DNA of 64,000 nucleotides from Flavobacteriaceae bacterium (GCA_947379965.1 CANCPC010000001.1:56205-120204); one strand, 5' to 3'; shown: positions 45,357 through 56,233, numbered from the stretch's first letter. Notes: generated from the letters alone by a model not told the origin. Translations and numbers: made by a program.

Positions 45357-47483
45357 CTAATAATCATAGTACATGTTAAAAACATCGGAGCGAATTCCGA
45401 TAGAAAACCACGAAGTATTTTCTTTGAATGTTGTTAAAGCAGTAAAAGTTGGATCGAAATTTCTATAAATATAACTTCCAAAAAGCTTCAAGTTGGTCAT
45501 TGGGTTTAACAAATAACTCGCTTGCAAATCGGCTATAAAAATGGATGTTTTATTACCCTGACCAACAATTAATCCGGAATCATAGGGTCTGTTTGTATTA
45601 TAACCCATATAAATATTACCTCCGTAATTAAAATTATTTTGCGTTGTATTAAAATCAAAACCACGAACCCCATAAGTTAGTTTAGCATCAGCCAAAAACC
45701 TTCCTTTGTGATAGTGGGCAATAGCAATGAATTCCTCAAAATTTCCTCCCCATTGCGCTCCCATACTTTGATTATTATTTGCATAATTAGTAATTGGATT
45801 GTCATGAGAATATACATAAGGCCTCACATAGTTAAGCTCTAACTGCAGCAACAAATTATCAATATAAAAAGCATTGTAATATTTATATCCTAACTGATAA
45901 CCAAATTTATTTTTCCAGCTGCCATTTCCTTTTGCAACTTCTGAAACAGAAAATTCATCTATAAGAAGTTGTCCGTAAAAATTCATTTGGTTATTCAATT
46001 TATACTTAGAAGTAAACCCTAAAACCGAGTTACTGCTTTTCCCCGAAGAAGTAAATTCAACCGTACGATAAAATATAATTGGATTTACAAAATTCATATC
46101 AAATCCTCTATTATTTGTATTTGCCCATACCACCGACTCGAAAAAACCGAGGTTTAATCTATTATTCACATTCAAACTCAAATAATGGTTTGCCATAAAC
46201 TTAGTAGAATAAGCTTTGTCTACTGTAGCTTCTGGACGAACATCCTTCAACCACATGTAGGTATTTGTATATTTTATTTTCCAAAAATTAGTATTCATTT
46301 TTATATATGGATACGGACTTGCACCATCACTTTCTAATAAAGATCGATATCCGTCGCCGATAAAATTTCGCCCATAACCAAGTTGTAAATCAACGTATTT
46401 ATTAGCCAAATAGGTTAAATTTGCATCTGCAGATGGAAAATCAAAAGCATTACCATTAAAACTTTTGGCTATTCCTATTCCGGGAATAATTGCTGGATTT
46501 CCGCCAGATGGTTTTATAGATTGGGCATAACGATTGTAATATTCGGCAAATTGCCCTTGACTTTCATATACTGTTGCCGTAAAATAAAGCTGTTGACCTA
46601 ATCCTCCTCGAAAATTAAGTCCACGTGTATTTACATACGTTTTGACTTGCTTGTTACCGGTTGCTTTACCTAATTCTAAATCTAATATTGGATTTAAGGT
46701 AAACCAATATCCATCCCCTTGCATTTCGACAAGATTTTCGTTCCATAATTTTCTGTCAAACCAACTCATAGCTGTTTTTTTAAGCTTATCATTTTCGGCA
46801 GCAAAATTATAATATTTTGCAACCTCAGCATAGGTAAATGGTTTAGAGGCTGTATGATTATTACTTCCCATTTGATTTAAAACAGCATCAAATTGTGCAT
46901 AATAACTATGAGAAAAAGGAATATTTAAATGACTTTGAAACTGAGGATTATTGAATTTTTTTTCTACAATACTATCTAATTCTGTAAGTGTGATATCCTT
47001 ATTTTTCTTGTTGTCTAATAAGACCTCTAAAGTTTTATCACTATTTGTATTCGCACTTTTTAATGGAATAGAAATGACAGTATTATACTTTGAATAAACG
47101 GGTCTTCCATCAAAAGTTGAAGGTTGAATTTTGGGAAATTTAGAAAAAACTCTTTTGGTTTCCTGAATCAAATTTTCATCATTAGCATTTACATATATAA
47201 CTTTAAAAACACCATTACTATCTACTTCAAAAAGTACTTTTATAGTATCTTGAAAATTATTTTTTACGAGATTTTCAGGAACTACAAAGTTTTGAAAAAT
47301 AAAATCCTGAACTTTATTGTAAAAACAATTTTCTAAAGCCACAGATTGCAAGTTTTCACAATTAGAAAATACAGGAAATCGTTCTGCAGCAATTTCCGAT
47401 TGTTTTATTTCTTTATTTATCTCTTGCGCAAAAACTGCTAAAGTTGAAAAAGAAACCAGCAAAGTGAACAATTTTTTTTTCAT
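45357..47483 (-). CDS. remB: RemB-like gliding-motility outer-membrane protein with TonB-C-like domain
   Basis: A 708-residue protein with a signal peptide (cleavage near residue 19, AVFAQE). Residues about 35-155 form a TonB C-terminal-like domain (PVFSNCENL..., VLFEVDSNGVFKVIYV, IPLK ending). From about 250 on it is an outer-membrane barrel rich in Asn, Tyr and aromatic girdle residues. Proteins of this layout near sprA are annotated as gliding-motility protein RemB in Flavobacterium; I am moderately sure of the name. It follows the VanZ gene by 28 bases at the end of the ruvA-sprA run. Confidence 0.72.
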   Translation of the reverse strand: MKKKLFTLLVSFSTLAVFAQEINKEIKQSEIAAERFPVFSNCENLQSVALENCFYNKVQDFIFQNFVVPENLVKNNFQDTIKVLFEVDSNGVFKVIYVNANDENLIQETKRVFSKFPKIQPSTFDGRPVYSKYNTVISIPLKSANTNSDKTLEVLLDNKKNKDITLTELDSIVEKKFNNPQFQSHLNIPFSHSYYAQFDAVLNQMGSNNHTASKPFTYAEVAKYYNFAAENDKLKKTAMSWFDRKLWNENLVEMQGDGYWFTLNPILDLELGKATGNKQVKTYVNTRGLNFRGGLGQQLYFTATVYESQGQFAEYYNRYAQSIKPSGGNPAIIPGIGIAKSFNGNAFDFPSADANLTYLANKYVDLQLGYGRNFIGDGYRSLLESDGASPYPYIKMNTNFWKIKYTNTYMWLKDVRPEATVDKAYSTKFMANHYLSLNVNNRLNLGFFESVVWANTNNRGFDMNFVNPIIFYRTVEFTSSGKSSNSVLGFTSKYKLNNQMNFYGQLLIDEFSVSEVAKGNGSWKNKFGYQLGYKYYNAFYIDNLLLQLELNYVRPYVYSHDNPITNYANNNQSMGAQWGGNFEEFIAIAHYHKGRFLADAKLTYGVRGFDFNTTQNNFNYGGNIYMGYNTNRPYDSGLIVGQGNKTSIFIADLQASYLLNPMTNLKLFGSYIYRNFDPTFTALTTFKENTSWFSIGIRSDVFNMYYDY

Positions 47484-47511
47484 ATTTTGTAATTGTAGTT
47501 AAAATGTTGCT

Positions 47512-47937
47512 TCAAATTTTATCAAAGATATTTTTTTTGTTGAATACCTTAACACAAATAAAAGCAATTAATGCTCCCGAAAAATTAGACAAGACATCAA
47601 GCACATCTGCTCGCCTTGTTGTGGTGCAAAATTCTTGAAGAATTTCGATTAAAATCCCAAAAAAAAGGGAAAATAAGATTGAAATAAATAATAGTTTTGA
47701 AATTTTGAAACTGATAAATTGTTTTTTAAAAAACAAAAACCATAATAAAGTAAACACGAAATGAAAAAAAGCGTGAACTACTTTATCTAGGTTTTCTATT
47801 TTTACTTTAGGTAAATCGCTTGACTTAATCAAACATAAAAAAACAATTATACCTGTCCAAAATAAGGCAAGGAATAATATTGTTTTTTTAGGCACCGATA
47901 AGTTCTTTATAGGAGTCACTTGACAATAAGGAGTCAT
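47512..47937 (-). CDS. VanZ-family membrane protein
   Basis: A 141-residue membrane protein with four helices (about 20-38, 48-66, 80-100 and 115-132) and the VanZ-family segment [17 protein letters not shown]. The motif [18 protein letters not shown] before the last helix is also typical. VanZ itself gives teicoplanin resistance, but most relatives are of unknown function. The ATG at 47937 overlaps gcvH by 50 bases; an internal GTG at 47895 would reduce the overlap to eight bases and may be the real start. Confidence 0.8.
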   Translation of the reverse strand: MTPYCQVTPIKNLSVPKKTILFLALFWTGIIVFLCLIKSSDLPKVKIENLDKVVHAFFHFVFTLLWFLFFKKQFISFKISKLLFISILFSLFFGILIEILQEFCTTTRRADVLDVLSNFSGALIAFICVKVFNKKNIFDKI

Positions 47938-48268
47938 ATTCTGCTATATTTGCAACCTTTACTTTTATCATCCATCCATCTCCATAAGGGTCTAAATTTA
48001 CACTTTCTGGTTTACTTTCTAAAGATTCATTAAATTCGATAATCTCTCCAGACATTGGTAGAAACAAATCTGAAACCGTTTTTACAGCTTCAACTGTTCC
48101 AAAAACCTCATCTTTATCTAAGGTTTGATCTAAAGTTTCTACTTCGACATATACAATGTCTCCTAATTCTTTTTGGGCAAAATGGGTAATTCCTACAGTT
48201 GCAATATCGCCTTCAATGCTAACCCATTCGTGATCTTTTGTGTATTTTAAATTTGTTGGAATGTTCAT
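47888..48268 (-). CDS. gcvH: Glycine cleavage system H protein
   Basis: Lipoyl carrier of the glycine cleavage complex, shuttling the methylamine group between P and T proteins. The 126-residue protein begins [15 protein letters not shown] and carries the lipoylated lysine K63 in [13 protein letters not shown]. Length and motifs are standard. The ATG at 48268 is used; an in-frame TTG 22 codons upstream is not supported by homology. It lies 84 bases after sprA and overlaps the VanZ gene. Confidence 0.95.
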   Translation of the reverse strand: MNIPTNLKYTKDHEWVSIEGDIATVGITHFAQKELGDIVYVEVETLDQTLDKDEVFGTVEAVKTVSDLFLPMSGEIIEFNESLESKPESVNLDPYGDGWMIKVKVANIAEYDSLLSSDSYKELIGA

Positions 48269-48352
48269 AAAACTTATAAATTTTGTATTGAAATTTTTAT
48301 TGGACAAATGTAACACAATCCTTTTATTCAACAATTAATAGGATTTAAAAAA

Positions 48353-51300
48353 TTAATTTCCAAAATTATATCGGAGAGTAAACCCAGATCTAATATTAGT
48401 CATTGGAAAAGAAGTTGAAATTACTGCTTTAGTAAAAGAATGGTCATAATAGAAAATAGCCGTTAAGTTTTTACTAAAAGAATAATCAGCTGTTAATTTT
48501 AAGGACCAAAAATTTTGACCTCCAGCCAATTGATTGTTTTTATAGTCTAAGTAACGTACAATTGTTTGGTTATTACGATAGGAAAGATCGGCTTTCAAAT
48601 TGACATCACTTTTTATTATTCCTGTTGGATCATCTGCCATTGTTGACGAAATAATAACGTCTTTGATACGGTATCCTAGTCCAACTGCATATTCTAAACC
48701 TTTAACTTCGGTTAATAAATTATTGTCAAAGCTCATAGATAATGCTCTATCTTTCTTGATTTCGGTAAGGATTTTTAAAGAGTTTTTCAATTCGAAATCC
48801 ATTCGAATAAGCGGATTAAATTGCTCTACCAAGTTTATGTTAGACATGATCGTTTTATTTAAAAAATTGCCGCTTAAATCAACACCATTAGGGTTTTTAT
48901 TATAATCAAAATTAGATCTGAAAGCATTTATTGTATAAGAAGCACGGTAATTATGTTGTAATGAAAAACGCTTAAAATTATTTTTAAAAAATTCGAATCC
49001 CATTAATCCACCATATTTCAAAGACCAGTTTGGCATTGGAAAACTTCGAAAAATACCAAGTGAACTATTTGTCGCACTAGTTCCTGTATAAGCTGCCAAG
49101 AACGCAGGTAATAGAACTGCTTGATTATTTTTGCCATAACCTATAGGGAAACCGGATGAATCTAGATTTAAAGGATTTGCAATATCGATACCCCTTTGGG
49201 TAGCCAATCTATTTGCAACAATTAATCTGTTATTTCTAAAATCATCAAATGCTGCAGATGAATTTTGATCGCTAGTAGAAAATGCCGTTTTCAATAAAAC
49301 TGTGGAGATAGAGAAAAGACCATAATTATAAGGTGAAAGTGCATTATAATGCCCACTAGTAACATCGTATTGCTCTGAAAAATTATTAGAAAAGGACCTG
49401 TCAAATGTCAAATCAATTTTTAAATCAGGAAACAAATCCATATTTGCTGTTGCTTTAAACACTTTATTGGTTACCTGAGTAAAATTCTGATTGAAGTTAG
49501 GATAGTTAGTAAGCCAACCGTTCTTTGCAGCTTCGTATCTAACATCATCTTGACTTCCGAAAATAAATCCCATAGTAGGTTTTGTAGAACCAAAAAAGCC
49601 TACACTTTGAGTAAATCCTGGTAATACCGTTCCGCTATTTTGAGTATACGTAGCTTGTATATTTTTTACGCTTGTCAAAACACCTATTAATTTGTCTAGA
49701 AAAACATTTTCTTTTGGAGTTGAATTACTACTAGCTTTTGCGATTTTTTCCCCTGGCTTTGGTATTACAACATTTGGCGTTTGACCTGATTTAGATTTGG
49801 TTTTCGACAATCCTATGTATTTATAAAAAGTATCCATATTTAGAGTTGCATTCAAATTATGAGCAGCCGAATTTTGAATTGTATTCCCTAAATCATAAAC
49901 ACTTCCACCAATACTTATTTGTGATAATGCTGTTGAAGTACGTTGCCAACTATAATTTCCGGTATATGAATAGTTTGATTTAACGAAACTAAATAACGGA
50001 ATTTTGTTTAGGGGTAAATCATAATTTAATACTAATTGCTGCATGTGTTGGTTTGGATCTCCAATTGCCATATAACTATCCCAAATAGAAAAACTATCGA
50101 TAGGTATATTATCATTATTCATATAGTTTTTTACAATATTGTTGGACGATGCTGTATATGCTAATTTTAATGATTTTGTTAAATTAAAATTTACAGCGTA
50201 TTGATAATTAAATGCAAAATTTCTACGATACATTGGATCTAGCCCAATTCCTTCTACATCTACTTGACGATATTGTTGACGATTATATTCTCTTATTATA
50301 TTACTATTGAAAGAGATATTAGAAGGCAAATAATCGAAATTAAAATCTTCAAGTAATTTCCAATAATTACTTTTTTTCAAAAATTTAGTTTTCTTAAACG
50401 GTTCAACTGATTTTGTCTTAAAAGTATAAGCATAATCTAAAGAGGTACTTGTTTTCTGATCAACATATTGTTCAATTTCAAAATCATGACGCTGCACTTC
50501 ATTATACGATTGAGAAAAAGTAAAATTTTCTGGATCATATATATTTTGCTTTTGATCTGGTTTTCTTTGTTTTCTGACACCAATAAAGTTTATACTTCGA
50601 AGTCTTGAATAATCAATTGCTCTATTTGTTATAAATTTTTTTTCCGCGCTATTTGGGGTATTATCTAATAACTGTTGAAGTTTTATATCTTGGTTAAAAG
50701 GATCATATTCTGGAGAAATTATTGTTTCGCCAATTCCGTAATTAAAGGGTAAATTAACTCCCCATTTTTGAGGCAATAATTTACCAAGATTAATATTTGT
50801 TACAATATTATATTGCTTCGTATCTTCACGACTTCTTTGGTTTGGACCTTGTTCAATAGAACCGAAACCTATAGTACTTTTCTTTCCTGTTGCTGAAATT
50901 GTTGCAAAATCAGCAAAATTTGAATCTACATTTAATAAGGCGGCCATTCCGGAATTATTGTCCATATCCGCTACACGAAGTTCGTCAAACCAAACTTCTC
51001 CTTTTAAATTTTGATGAGTTTCATTACTTTTAACCCCAATCATTAAATCCCGGACAAGACCAAAATTAGGATTCCCTTTTACTCCCAATCTCAATTTATT
51101 AGTTTTACTTGATAAAGAAGGATCAAGTTCATCTTCATTTAAATAATAAATACCATCTGCTGGCAAAGTACTAGGATTTATGCCTGTTGACTTTATTTTT
51201 AGTTTAGTCAATAGGGAAAGAGATAAATCAATATCATTGTCTGCTGGCCAAACAGATTCTGCACTTAGTGGCGAACAATTAGCTCCGTTTGACGACAAAG

Positions 51301-54300
51301 GAGTAGTAACTTTTAGGGGTATTTCAATTTGATAAAAATTTTGAGTAAAGTCATTACCAAAACGAATGAATCCGATTAACTGATTATCACGAAGTGTAAT
51401 TTCATTTGGAAGGGATTCAGCGTGTAGAAACATTTTCAATTTCTTGAATTGACGCATATCTACACTAACATTTTTAAAAACTGCTCTTGAATCATTTGGT
51501 TGAAGACCAGAACCAGAAACTCTTATCGATAATGATTGCTCATTTTGGTTAATAAGGGTATTGTTATTGTACAATTGCTCCCGTTGTACTCCTGGAGGAA
51601 TAATGTAATTGATAGGACATCGCTGATTGTTCTCTTGAATATTAACAGCTAATACATCCATAATTGTTCCACTATTTGTAGAGTTATTAAGAGCTGGATC
51701 AATAGATTGCGTATAATTTCTCCAATCTCCTCTGACTAAATCTAAAGAGCCAAATCGAACGGTTACATCGTTATTGAATCCTGTCATAAACATTCTCATA
51801 AAACGAATAGATCTAAAATCTGAAATATCACCAATTGTGTTTTCAGGTTTAAAAATAGGAATTTTATACTGAATCCATCTAGCATCGGTTATTGCTCCAT
51901 TTGGTAAGGTTACTTGTGTGTTTCTTATATCAGTAATATAATTTTGACCCACAGTCATATTTGGTTTTACATCAATACTATATTCATAATAGGCGTTGAT
52001 GGTATTCATCGTGTTATCTCTATTAATATCTTCAACATCTGGAATTCCTGTCGAAGCTCTATTTGGATCATTTATATCTACGGCTGAATTCCCGTCGACT
52101 CCATTATAATTTTTGTAACGTTCTTGAATACTTCCCGATGTATTTAAATAATAGGTATAATCATCCCCTGCTGGATCTTTTTCAGAAACATAATTGGTAT
52201 AGATTGATCCTTCATTTGCATCAGACAAACCATCTAATCCAACATCTTGATTTTTTCTATTAGCAGCATTCGCATCAAATGCATAAATTAAGGATTGTGA
52301 AGCAGGCACATTCCCCCAAATTGGTTGCGGATTTACCACTATTTGGTCTGGTCCTAACCCATTTTCATATTGCTTTCTACCATCTTTTAAAATATCTTCG
52401 GATATTTCCCCTAAATTAAAATAAATTTTTCCAGTATTTGCAGGAGATATAGCTCCTGTTCCTACATAGGGATCTAATGCCCAGAATTGAATATATTCAA
52501 CATTACCTTGCTCAAAATTCGTAGAATTTAAGGCTCTCATAATTCCTCCAAAATTGTCTTTTGGACTTAATTTAGCATTCAAATTATTATTATAAGGTCC
52601 TCTTTCGGCTGGGTAATAGCTCAAATCTAAGGTACTAATAACTTGTGACTGTCCTGCAGCAATATTGGTCAATGGATATAATTCTTCGCTAAAAACTCTT
52701 CTTGTTACATTCGATGATAAATCATTATTTGTAATTCCGTTTGGTTTCTGCACATAAAATATTGGATCTATAGTATACCAAGATAATTTAGCTCTTTTAT
52801 ACCCATAACTTATATCATTTGCATTTGCATTAAAGTTATAATTACTCTGAGAATCATTCATAGGAGTTGAAGCCAAACTCCAAGCATATGCCGAACGCAT
52901 ATCAATTGTTGATTGAGAACCTTCAAAATCGTCAACATAAATTGTTGATTCTCCTTTAAAACTGTTTCCAGCCGGAGCATTCGGCTTTAAAAATGCAATT
53001 TCACCTCTTAAAGATAGATTGGAGACCACATCGGTATCTATATTTGGTAATTTATTAACTAATCGGGTAAAGAAAGGGACTTCAGTAGAAAAATTAGTGT
53101 TAAAACCATACATACTATTATTAACTGATTCTTGTCCGAAACTAGATTTTTGGGTAAACGGTTGTTCACTTAATTTTAAGAAAGTAGCTCCGATTAAAAA
53201 TTTATCAGAAAACTTATGTTCAACATTTACACCGTAAAAACGCTTTGTTTGCTGACCAAAAACAGAATTGTTTTCTAATGAAATATTAATAGGTGTATTG
53301 GAAGCTTGCAGAGAAGGATCAAGAATTTGAACTTTACCCAATTGATAATTTACACTGTAATCAATCCCTTCAACTAGAACTCTTCCACCGGCGGTAACCA
53401 CTACAGAACCTCTAGGAACATTGAAAGCACCAATAGGAATTCCGTCGCTTCCTGTTGATTTATATTTTCCTCTTAAAAGAAATTTATTTTTGTCGCTATC
53501 TTGTAATGCACCGGATTGCGTATTGCTGTACATATTTCGGAACACATATTTTTGTTGATTAGGATTGTAAGTGCTAGAGTCTTTGTAATTTTCTCCAGTT
53601 CCATTTGATAATTTATTAAATAACATTTCTCCAAAGGGCTCCTTGTTTGTAAAGATTATCCTTCCGTTTTGAGCATCTATAGTAAGTCCCGGCATAAAAT
53701 CAAAAAAACCATCACCACCTACCTGAGGATCATTGTTAAAATTGAGTTTGTCTAAATTGAATACTTTCAATAAAGGAGTTTCTGCAATTTTATTTTCTGG
53801 TTTTGGATTTATTGGGAAAGGAACTGGATTTCCAGCAATATCTTTAGCCTCTGTAATGTAATTTAAAGGGGATGGATTCGTATAAAGTATATTGAACCTA
53901 AAATTATCCTGCTTTATTTGGTATGCCCCTGGTATTTGATAAATATTTTTCATCATCAAATTCCATACTGGATTTTTCACATTGGTCAAACTACTTTTTA
54001 GCATTTTCAAAATTAAACTTTGAGTAATAACAGCTTGATTCGACGGTACAGTACCAGTTACTAAAGTAGCACTTACACCATCATTACCAAATTCACCCAC
54101 TTGATACACTTTATCCCCAATGGTATATTGAAATGCTACAGCAAGAACCTGATCACTCGATAAACGTTGTTGCAAAGAAATATATCCTAATTGAGCATTA
54201 AAAGTATATTCATTTGAATTTAATTTTCTAGCGTTTTCAAGCTTTGAATAATCCCTTCCTTCAATAACAGTTGCATTAAATCCAGAATTTGAGGTTGCCA

Positions 54301-55549
54301 TTTCTCTAATATTTTTATTTAACAAACCCGTTCCTGAATTTATGAGTGCGGGATCGTATTTATTATTAGCATTGTCAGTTGGAGAATCAATTGGCTTGAT
54401 AAACATTCCTGTTGAAGGATCTAGAACGACTACCTCATCATTTTGCAAACCTGTTAATTGTCCCTCTCCTAAATCCTGAAGGGCAATAACATTTCGTAGA
54501 TTATTACCCGTTGTTGTGTTCACTTGATTTTGCTTATTAGTAATCCAGACTTCTAATCTAGAAATTTGAACTCTACTATCAATAAAAGGATAGTTTTTTA
54601 GCGATGCATCATATTTATTTCTAAAATATTGAGAAAGAAAATAATGCCTATCATTATCATAATCAAGGGCATAAATATCAAAATCCTGAACGGTTCCGCC
54701 ACCTTGAGCCACAACACTTTTAGTCTTTGATTTTTGTTCTGAGTAAACGCCTGTAACTGTAGTTTTCCCAAATTTTAATTGTGTTTTTACTCCAAATAAA
54801 CTTTGAGCTCCTTTAATCAAACTGCTATTTAAGGGCATGCTTATATCTCCAACTTCAATTTTTTGAATAATGTCATCTTCAGATGGGGTGTAAGCAAGCT
54901 TCATTAAGTTTTGAAAAGCAAAAGTAGATTGTGTATCGTAATTTAAATTTACATTCAATCTTGTTCCTACTTTTCCTGTCAAACTCATGCTTATCCTCTG
55001 AGTAAAATCAAATGAAAGATTTGTTCTATTTCTAGGTGAGAAAGAGGGATTATCTTGTTTTGTATACCTCGCCCCCAAATCCATTTCTACAGAACCTGTT
55101 GGTTTTACATCAATAGTATTACTTCCAAAAATAGATTCAAAAAGTCCTGAATTTACATAGTATCTTGGCAACAAATCCTTTTTAGCAGTTTCACTCCCCT
55201 CTTTTTTTCCATCGATTGCATCAAGTTTTTTTCTAAAATAAGTCCGCATAGATTCTTTCAATACAAGGGCTTCATATTCTTTAGGAGTTAAAATAGCTGG
55301 GGAATTTATAGGGAAATCTCCCGCTTTATTAGTAAAAATATATCTATCAGTATCTGGATCATAAGTATAAGCCGAAACGATGCTTTTAGGGTCTTTTAAT
55401 TGTATTTTTCCTAAAGAATAACCTTGTTTAATAGTATCCGTTTTGACTTGTTCTATCTGTGCTTGTGAGACAAAACCACAAAATAAAACTATTAAAATTG
55501 TATAAATTTTACACACGACTTGTATCTTTTCTATGTATTTTTTTTCCAA
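48353..55549 (-). CDS. sprA: Cell surface protein SprA, T9SS outer-membrane translocon
   Basis: SprA (Sov in Porphyromonas) forms the giant 36-strand outer-membrane pore through which type IX substrates leave the cell. The 2398-residue length, the signal peptide (SQAQ near residue 31), the early motif DLGARYTKQDNPSFSPRNRTNLSFDF, and the long Asn-rich barrel ending in SGFTLRYNFGN match the family. It is required for gliding motility and adhesin secretion in Flavobacterium johnsoniae. The start is TTG at 55549, three bases after ruvA; a GTG eleven codons later would give a shorter signal peptide. The frame is intact. Confidence 0.95.
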   Translation of the reverse strand: MEKKYIEKIQVVCKIYTILIVLFCGFVSQAQIEQVKTDTIKQGYSLGKIQLKDPKSIVSAYTYDPDTDRYIFTNKAGDFPINSPAILTPKEYEALVLKESMRTYFRKKLDAIDGKKEGSETAKKDLLPRYYVNSGLFESIFGSNTIDVKPTGSVEMDLGARYTKQDNPSFSPRNRTNLSFDFTQRISMSLTGKVGTRLNVNLNYDTQSTFAFQNLMKLAYTPSEDDIIQKIEVGDISMPLNSSLIKGAQSLFGVKTQLKFGKTTVTGVYSEQKSKTKSVVAQGGGTVQDFDIYALDYDNDRHYFLSQYFRNKYDASLKNYPFIDSRVQISRLEVWITNKQNQVNTTTGNNLRNVIALQDLGEGQLTGLQNDEVVVLDPSTGMFIKPIDSPTDNANNKYDPALINSGTGLLNKNIREMATSNSGFNATVIEGRDYSKLENARKLNSNEYTFNAQLGYISLQQRLSSDQVLAVAFQYTIGDKVYQVGEFGNDGVSATLVTGTVPSNQAVITQSLILKMLKSSLTNVKNPVWNLMMKNIYQIPGAYQIKQDNFRFNILYTNPSPLNYITEAKDIAGNPVPFPINPKPENKIAETPLLKVFNLDKLNFNNDPQVGGDGFFDFMPGLTIDAQNGRIIFTNKEPFGEMLFNKLSNGTGENYKDSSTYNPNQQKYVFRNMYSNTQSGALQDSDKNKFLLRGKYKSTGSDGIPIGAFNVPRGSVVVTAGGRVLVEGIDYSVNYQLGKVQILDPSLQASNTPINISLENNSVFGQQTKRFYGVNVEHKFSDKFLIGATFLKLSEQPFTQKSSFGQESVNNSMYGFNTNFSTEVPFFTRLVNKLPNIDTDVVSNLSLRGEIAFLKPNAPAGNSFKGESTIYVDDFEGSQSTIDMRSAYAWSLASTPMNDSQSNYNFNANANDISYGYKRAKLSWYTIDPIFYVQKPNGITNNDLSSNVTRRVFSEELYPLTNIAAGQSQVISTLDLSYYPAERGPYNNNLNAKLSPKDNFGGIMRALNSTNFEQGNVEYIQFWALDPYVGTGAISPANTGKIYFNLGEISEDILKDGRKQYENGLGPDQIVVNPQPIWGNVPASQSLIYAFDANAANRKNQDVGLDGLSDANEGSIYTNYVSEKDPAGDDYTYYLNTSGSIQERYKNYNGVDGNSAVDINDPNRASTGIPDVEDINRDNTMNTINAYYEYSIDVKPNMTVGQNYITDIRNTQVTLPNGAITDARWIQYKIPIFKPENTIGDISDFRSIRFMRMFMTGFNNDVTVRFGSLDLVRGDWRNYTQSIDPALNNSTNSGTIMDVLAVNIQENNQRCPINYIIPPGVQREQLYNNNTLINQNEQSLSIRVSGSGLQPNDSRAVFKNVSVDMRQFKKLKMFLHAESLPNEITLRDNQLIGFIRFGNDFTQNFYQIEIPLKVTTPLSSNGANCSPLSAESVWPADNDIDLSLSLLTKLKIKSTGINPSTLPADGIYYLNEDELDPSLSSKTNKLRLGVKGNPNFGLVRDLMIGVKSNETHQNLKGEVWFDELRVADMDNNSGMAALLNVDSNFADFATISATGKKSTIGFGSIEQGPNQRSREDTKQYNIVTNINLGKLLPQKWGVNLPFNYGIGETIISPEYDPFNQDIKLQQLLDNTPNSAEKKFITNRAIDYSRLRSINFIGVRKQRKPDQKQNIYDPENFTFSQSYNEVQRHDFEIEQYVDQKTSTSLDYAYTFKTKSVEPFKKTKFLKKSNYWKLLEDFNFDYLPSNISFNSNIIREYNRQQYRQVDVEGIGLDPMYRRNFAFNYQYAVNFNLTKSLKLAYTASSNNIVKNYMNNDNIPIDSFSIWDSYMAIGDPNQHMQQLVLNYDLPLNKIPLFSFVKSNYSYTGNYSWQRTSTALSQISIGGSVYDLGNTIQNSAAHNLNATLNMDTFYKYIGLSKTKSKSGQTPNVVIPKPGEKIAKASSNSTPKENVFLDKLIGVLTSVKNIQATYTQNSGTVLPGFTQSVGFFGSTKPTMGFIFGSQDDVRYEAAKNGWLTNYPNFNQNFTQVTNKVFKATANMDLFPDLKIDLTFDRSFSNNFSEQYDVTSGHYNALSPYNYGLFSISTVLLKTAFSTSDQNSSAAFDDFRNNRLIVANRLATQRGIDIANPLNLDSSGFPIGYGKNNQAVLLPAFLAAYTGTSATNSSLGIFRSFPMPNWSLKYGGLMGFEFFKNNFKRFSLQHNYRASYTINAFRSNFDYNKNPNGVDLSGNFLNKTIMSNINLVEQFNPLIRMDFELKNSLKILTEIKKDRALSMSFDNNLLTEVKGLEYAVGLGYRIKDVIISSTMADDPTGIIKSDVNLKADLSYRNNQTIVRYLDYKNNQLAGGQNFWSLKLTADYSFSKNLTAIFYYDHSFTKAVISTSFPMTNIRSGFTLRYNFGN

Positions 55550-55552
55550 CTT

Positions 55553-56134
55553 TTATAAATTTTTTAAGGCTTGCTTAATGATATATTCTACTGAGCTGTC
55601 TGGACTTTCATTAATTATTTTTTCTACTATTCTTTCCGAAGTTTTTCGAACAAAACCCAGAACTTCCAAAGCAGATAACGCTTCATCTCTATTTGTATTG
55701 CTTTTAGATATCGAAACTTCGTCAATATCATAAAGTTTTAACACTTTATCTTTCAAATCTAGTATTACTCTTTGAGCCGTTTTACTTCCAATCCCTTTAA
55801 TAGATTGGATTGTCATCACATCAGCGGAAGCAATTGAATTAGTAATTTGTTTTGGATCTAATGAGGATAACATCGTTCTTGCGATATTAGCTCCTATCCC
55901 TGAAACAGACAACAACAATTTAAAAATTTCTCTTTCCGATTTTTCAACAAAACCAAACAAAGTATGCGCATCTTCCTTAATTTGAAGATAAGTAAATAAC
56001 TTAATAAAATCAGAATTTGGAAGTAGAGAATACGTATACAAGGATATATTTACATGATAACCAACACCTCCACAATCTATAATAACATGTGTGGGTGTTT
56101 TTTCTACTAATTTTCCTTGCAAATGTGCTATCAT
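55553..56134 (-). CDS. ruvA: Holliday junction branch migration protein RuvA
   Basis: DNA-binding tetramer subunit that positions RuvB at Holliday junctions. The 193-residue protein has the OB-fold start MIAHLQGKLVEKTPTHVIIDCGGVGY, helix-hairpin-helix motifs (SVSGIGANIA near 79-88 and SIKGIGSKTAQR near 114-125), and the C-terminal RuvB-binding domain (about 145-193). It is the promoter-proximal gene of the sprA run. Confidence 0.96.
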   Translation of the reverse strand: MIAHLQGKLVEKTPTHVIIDCGGVGYHVNISLYTYSLLPNSDFIKLFTYLQIKEDAHTLFGFVEKSEREIFKLLLSVSGIGANIARTMLSSLDPKQITNSIASADVMTIQSIKGIGSKTAQRVILDLKDKVLKLYDIDEVSISKSNTNRDEALSALEVLGFVRKTSERIVEKIINESPDSSVEYIIKQALKNL

Positions 56135-56155
56135 ATATACTTTTTAAAAGTGTTC

Positions 56156-56184
56156 AAATATAACAAAACTTACTTTGAATCAAA
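56156..56184 (-). promoter_or_regulatory. Promoter of the ruvA-sprA run
   Basis: On the minus strand TTG (56182-56184) and TATATTTG (56156-56163) are separated by 18 bases, an excellent Bacteroidota promoter. The -7 box lies 21 bases before the ruvA ATG. Confidence 0.75.
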
Positions 56185-56233
56185 TTAAATCTAAAATAAG
56201 TACTGTTATATTTTTATAGTTTATTAGTTATTA

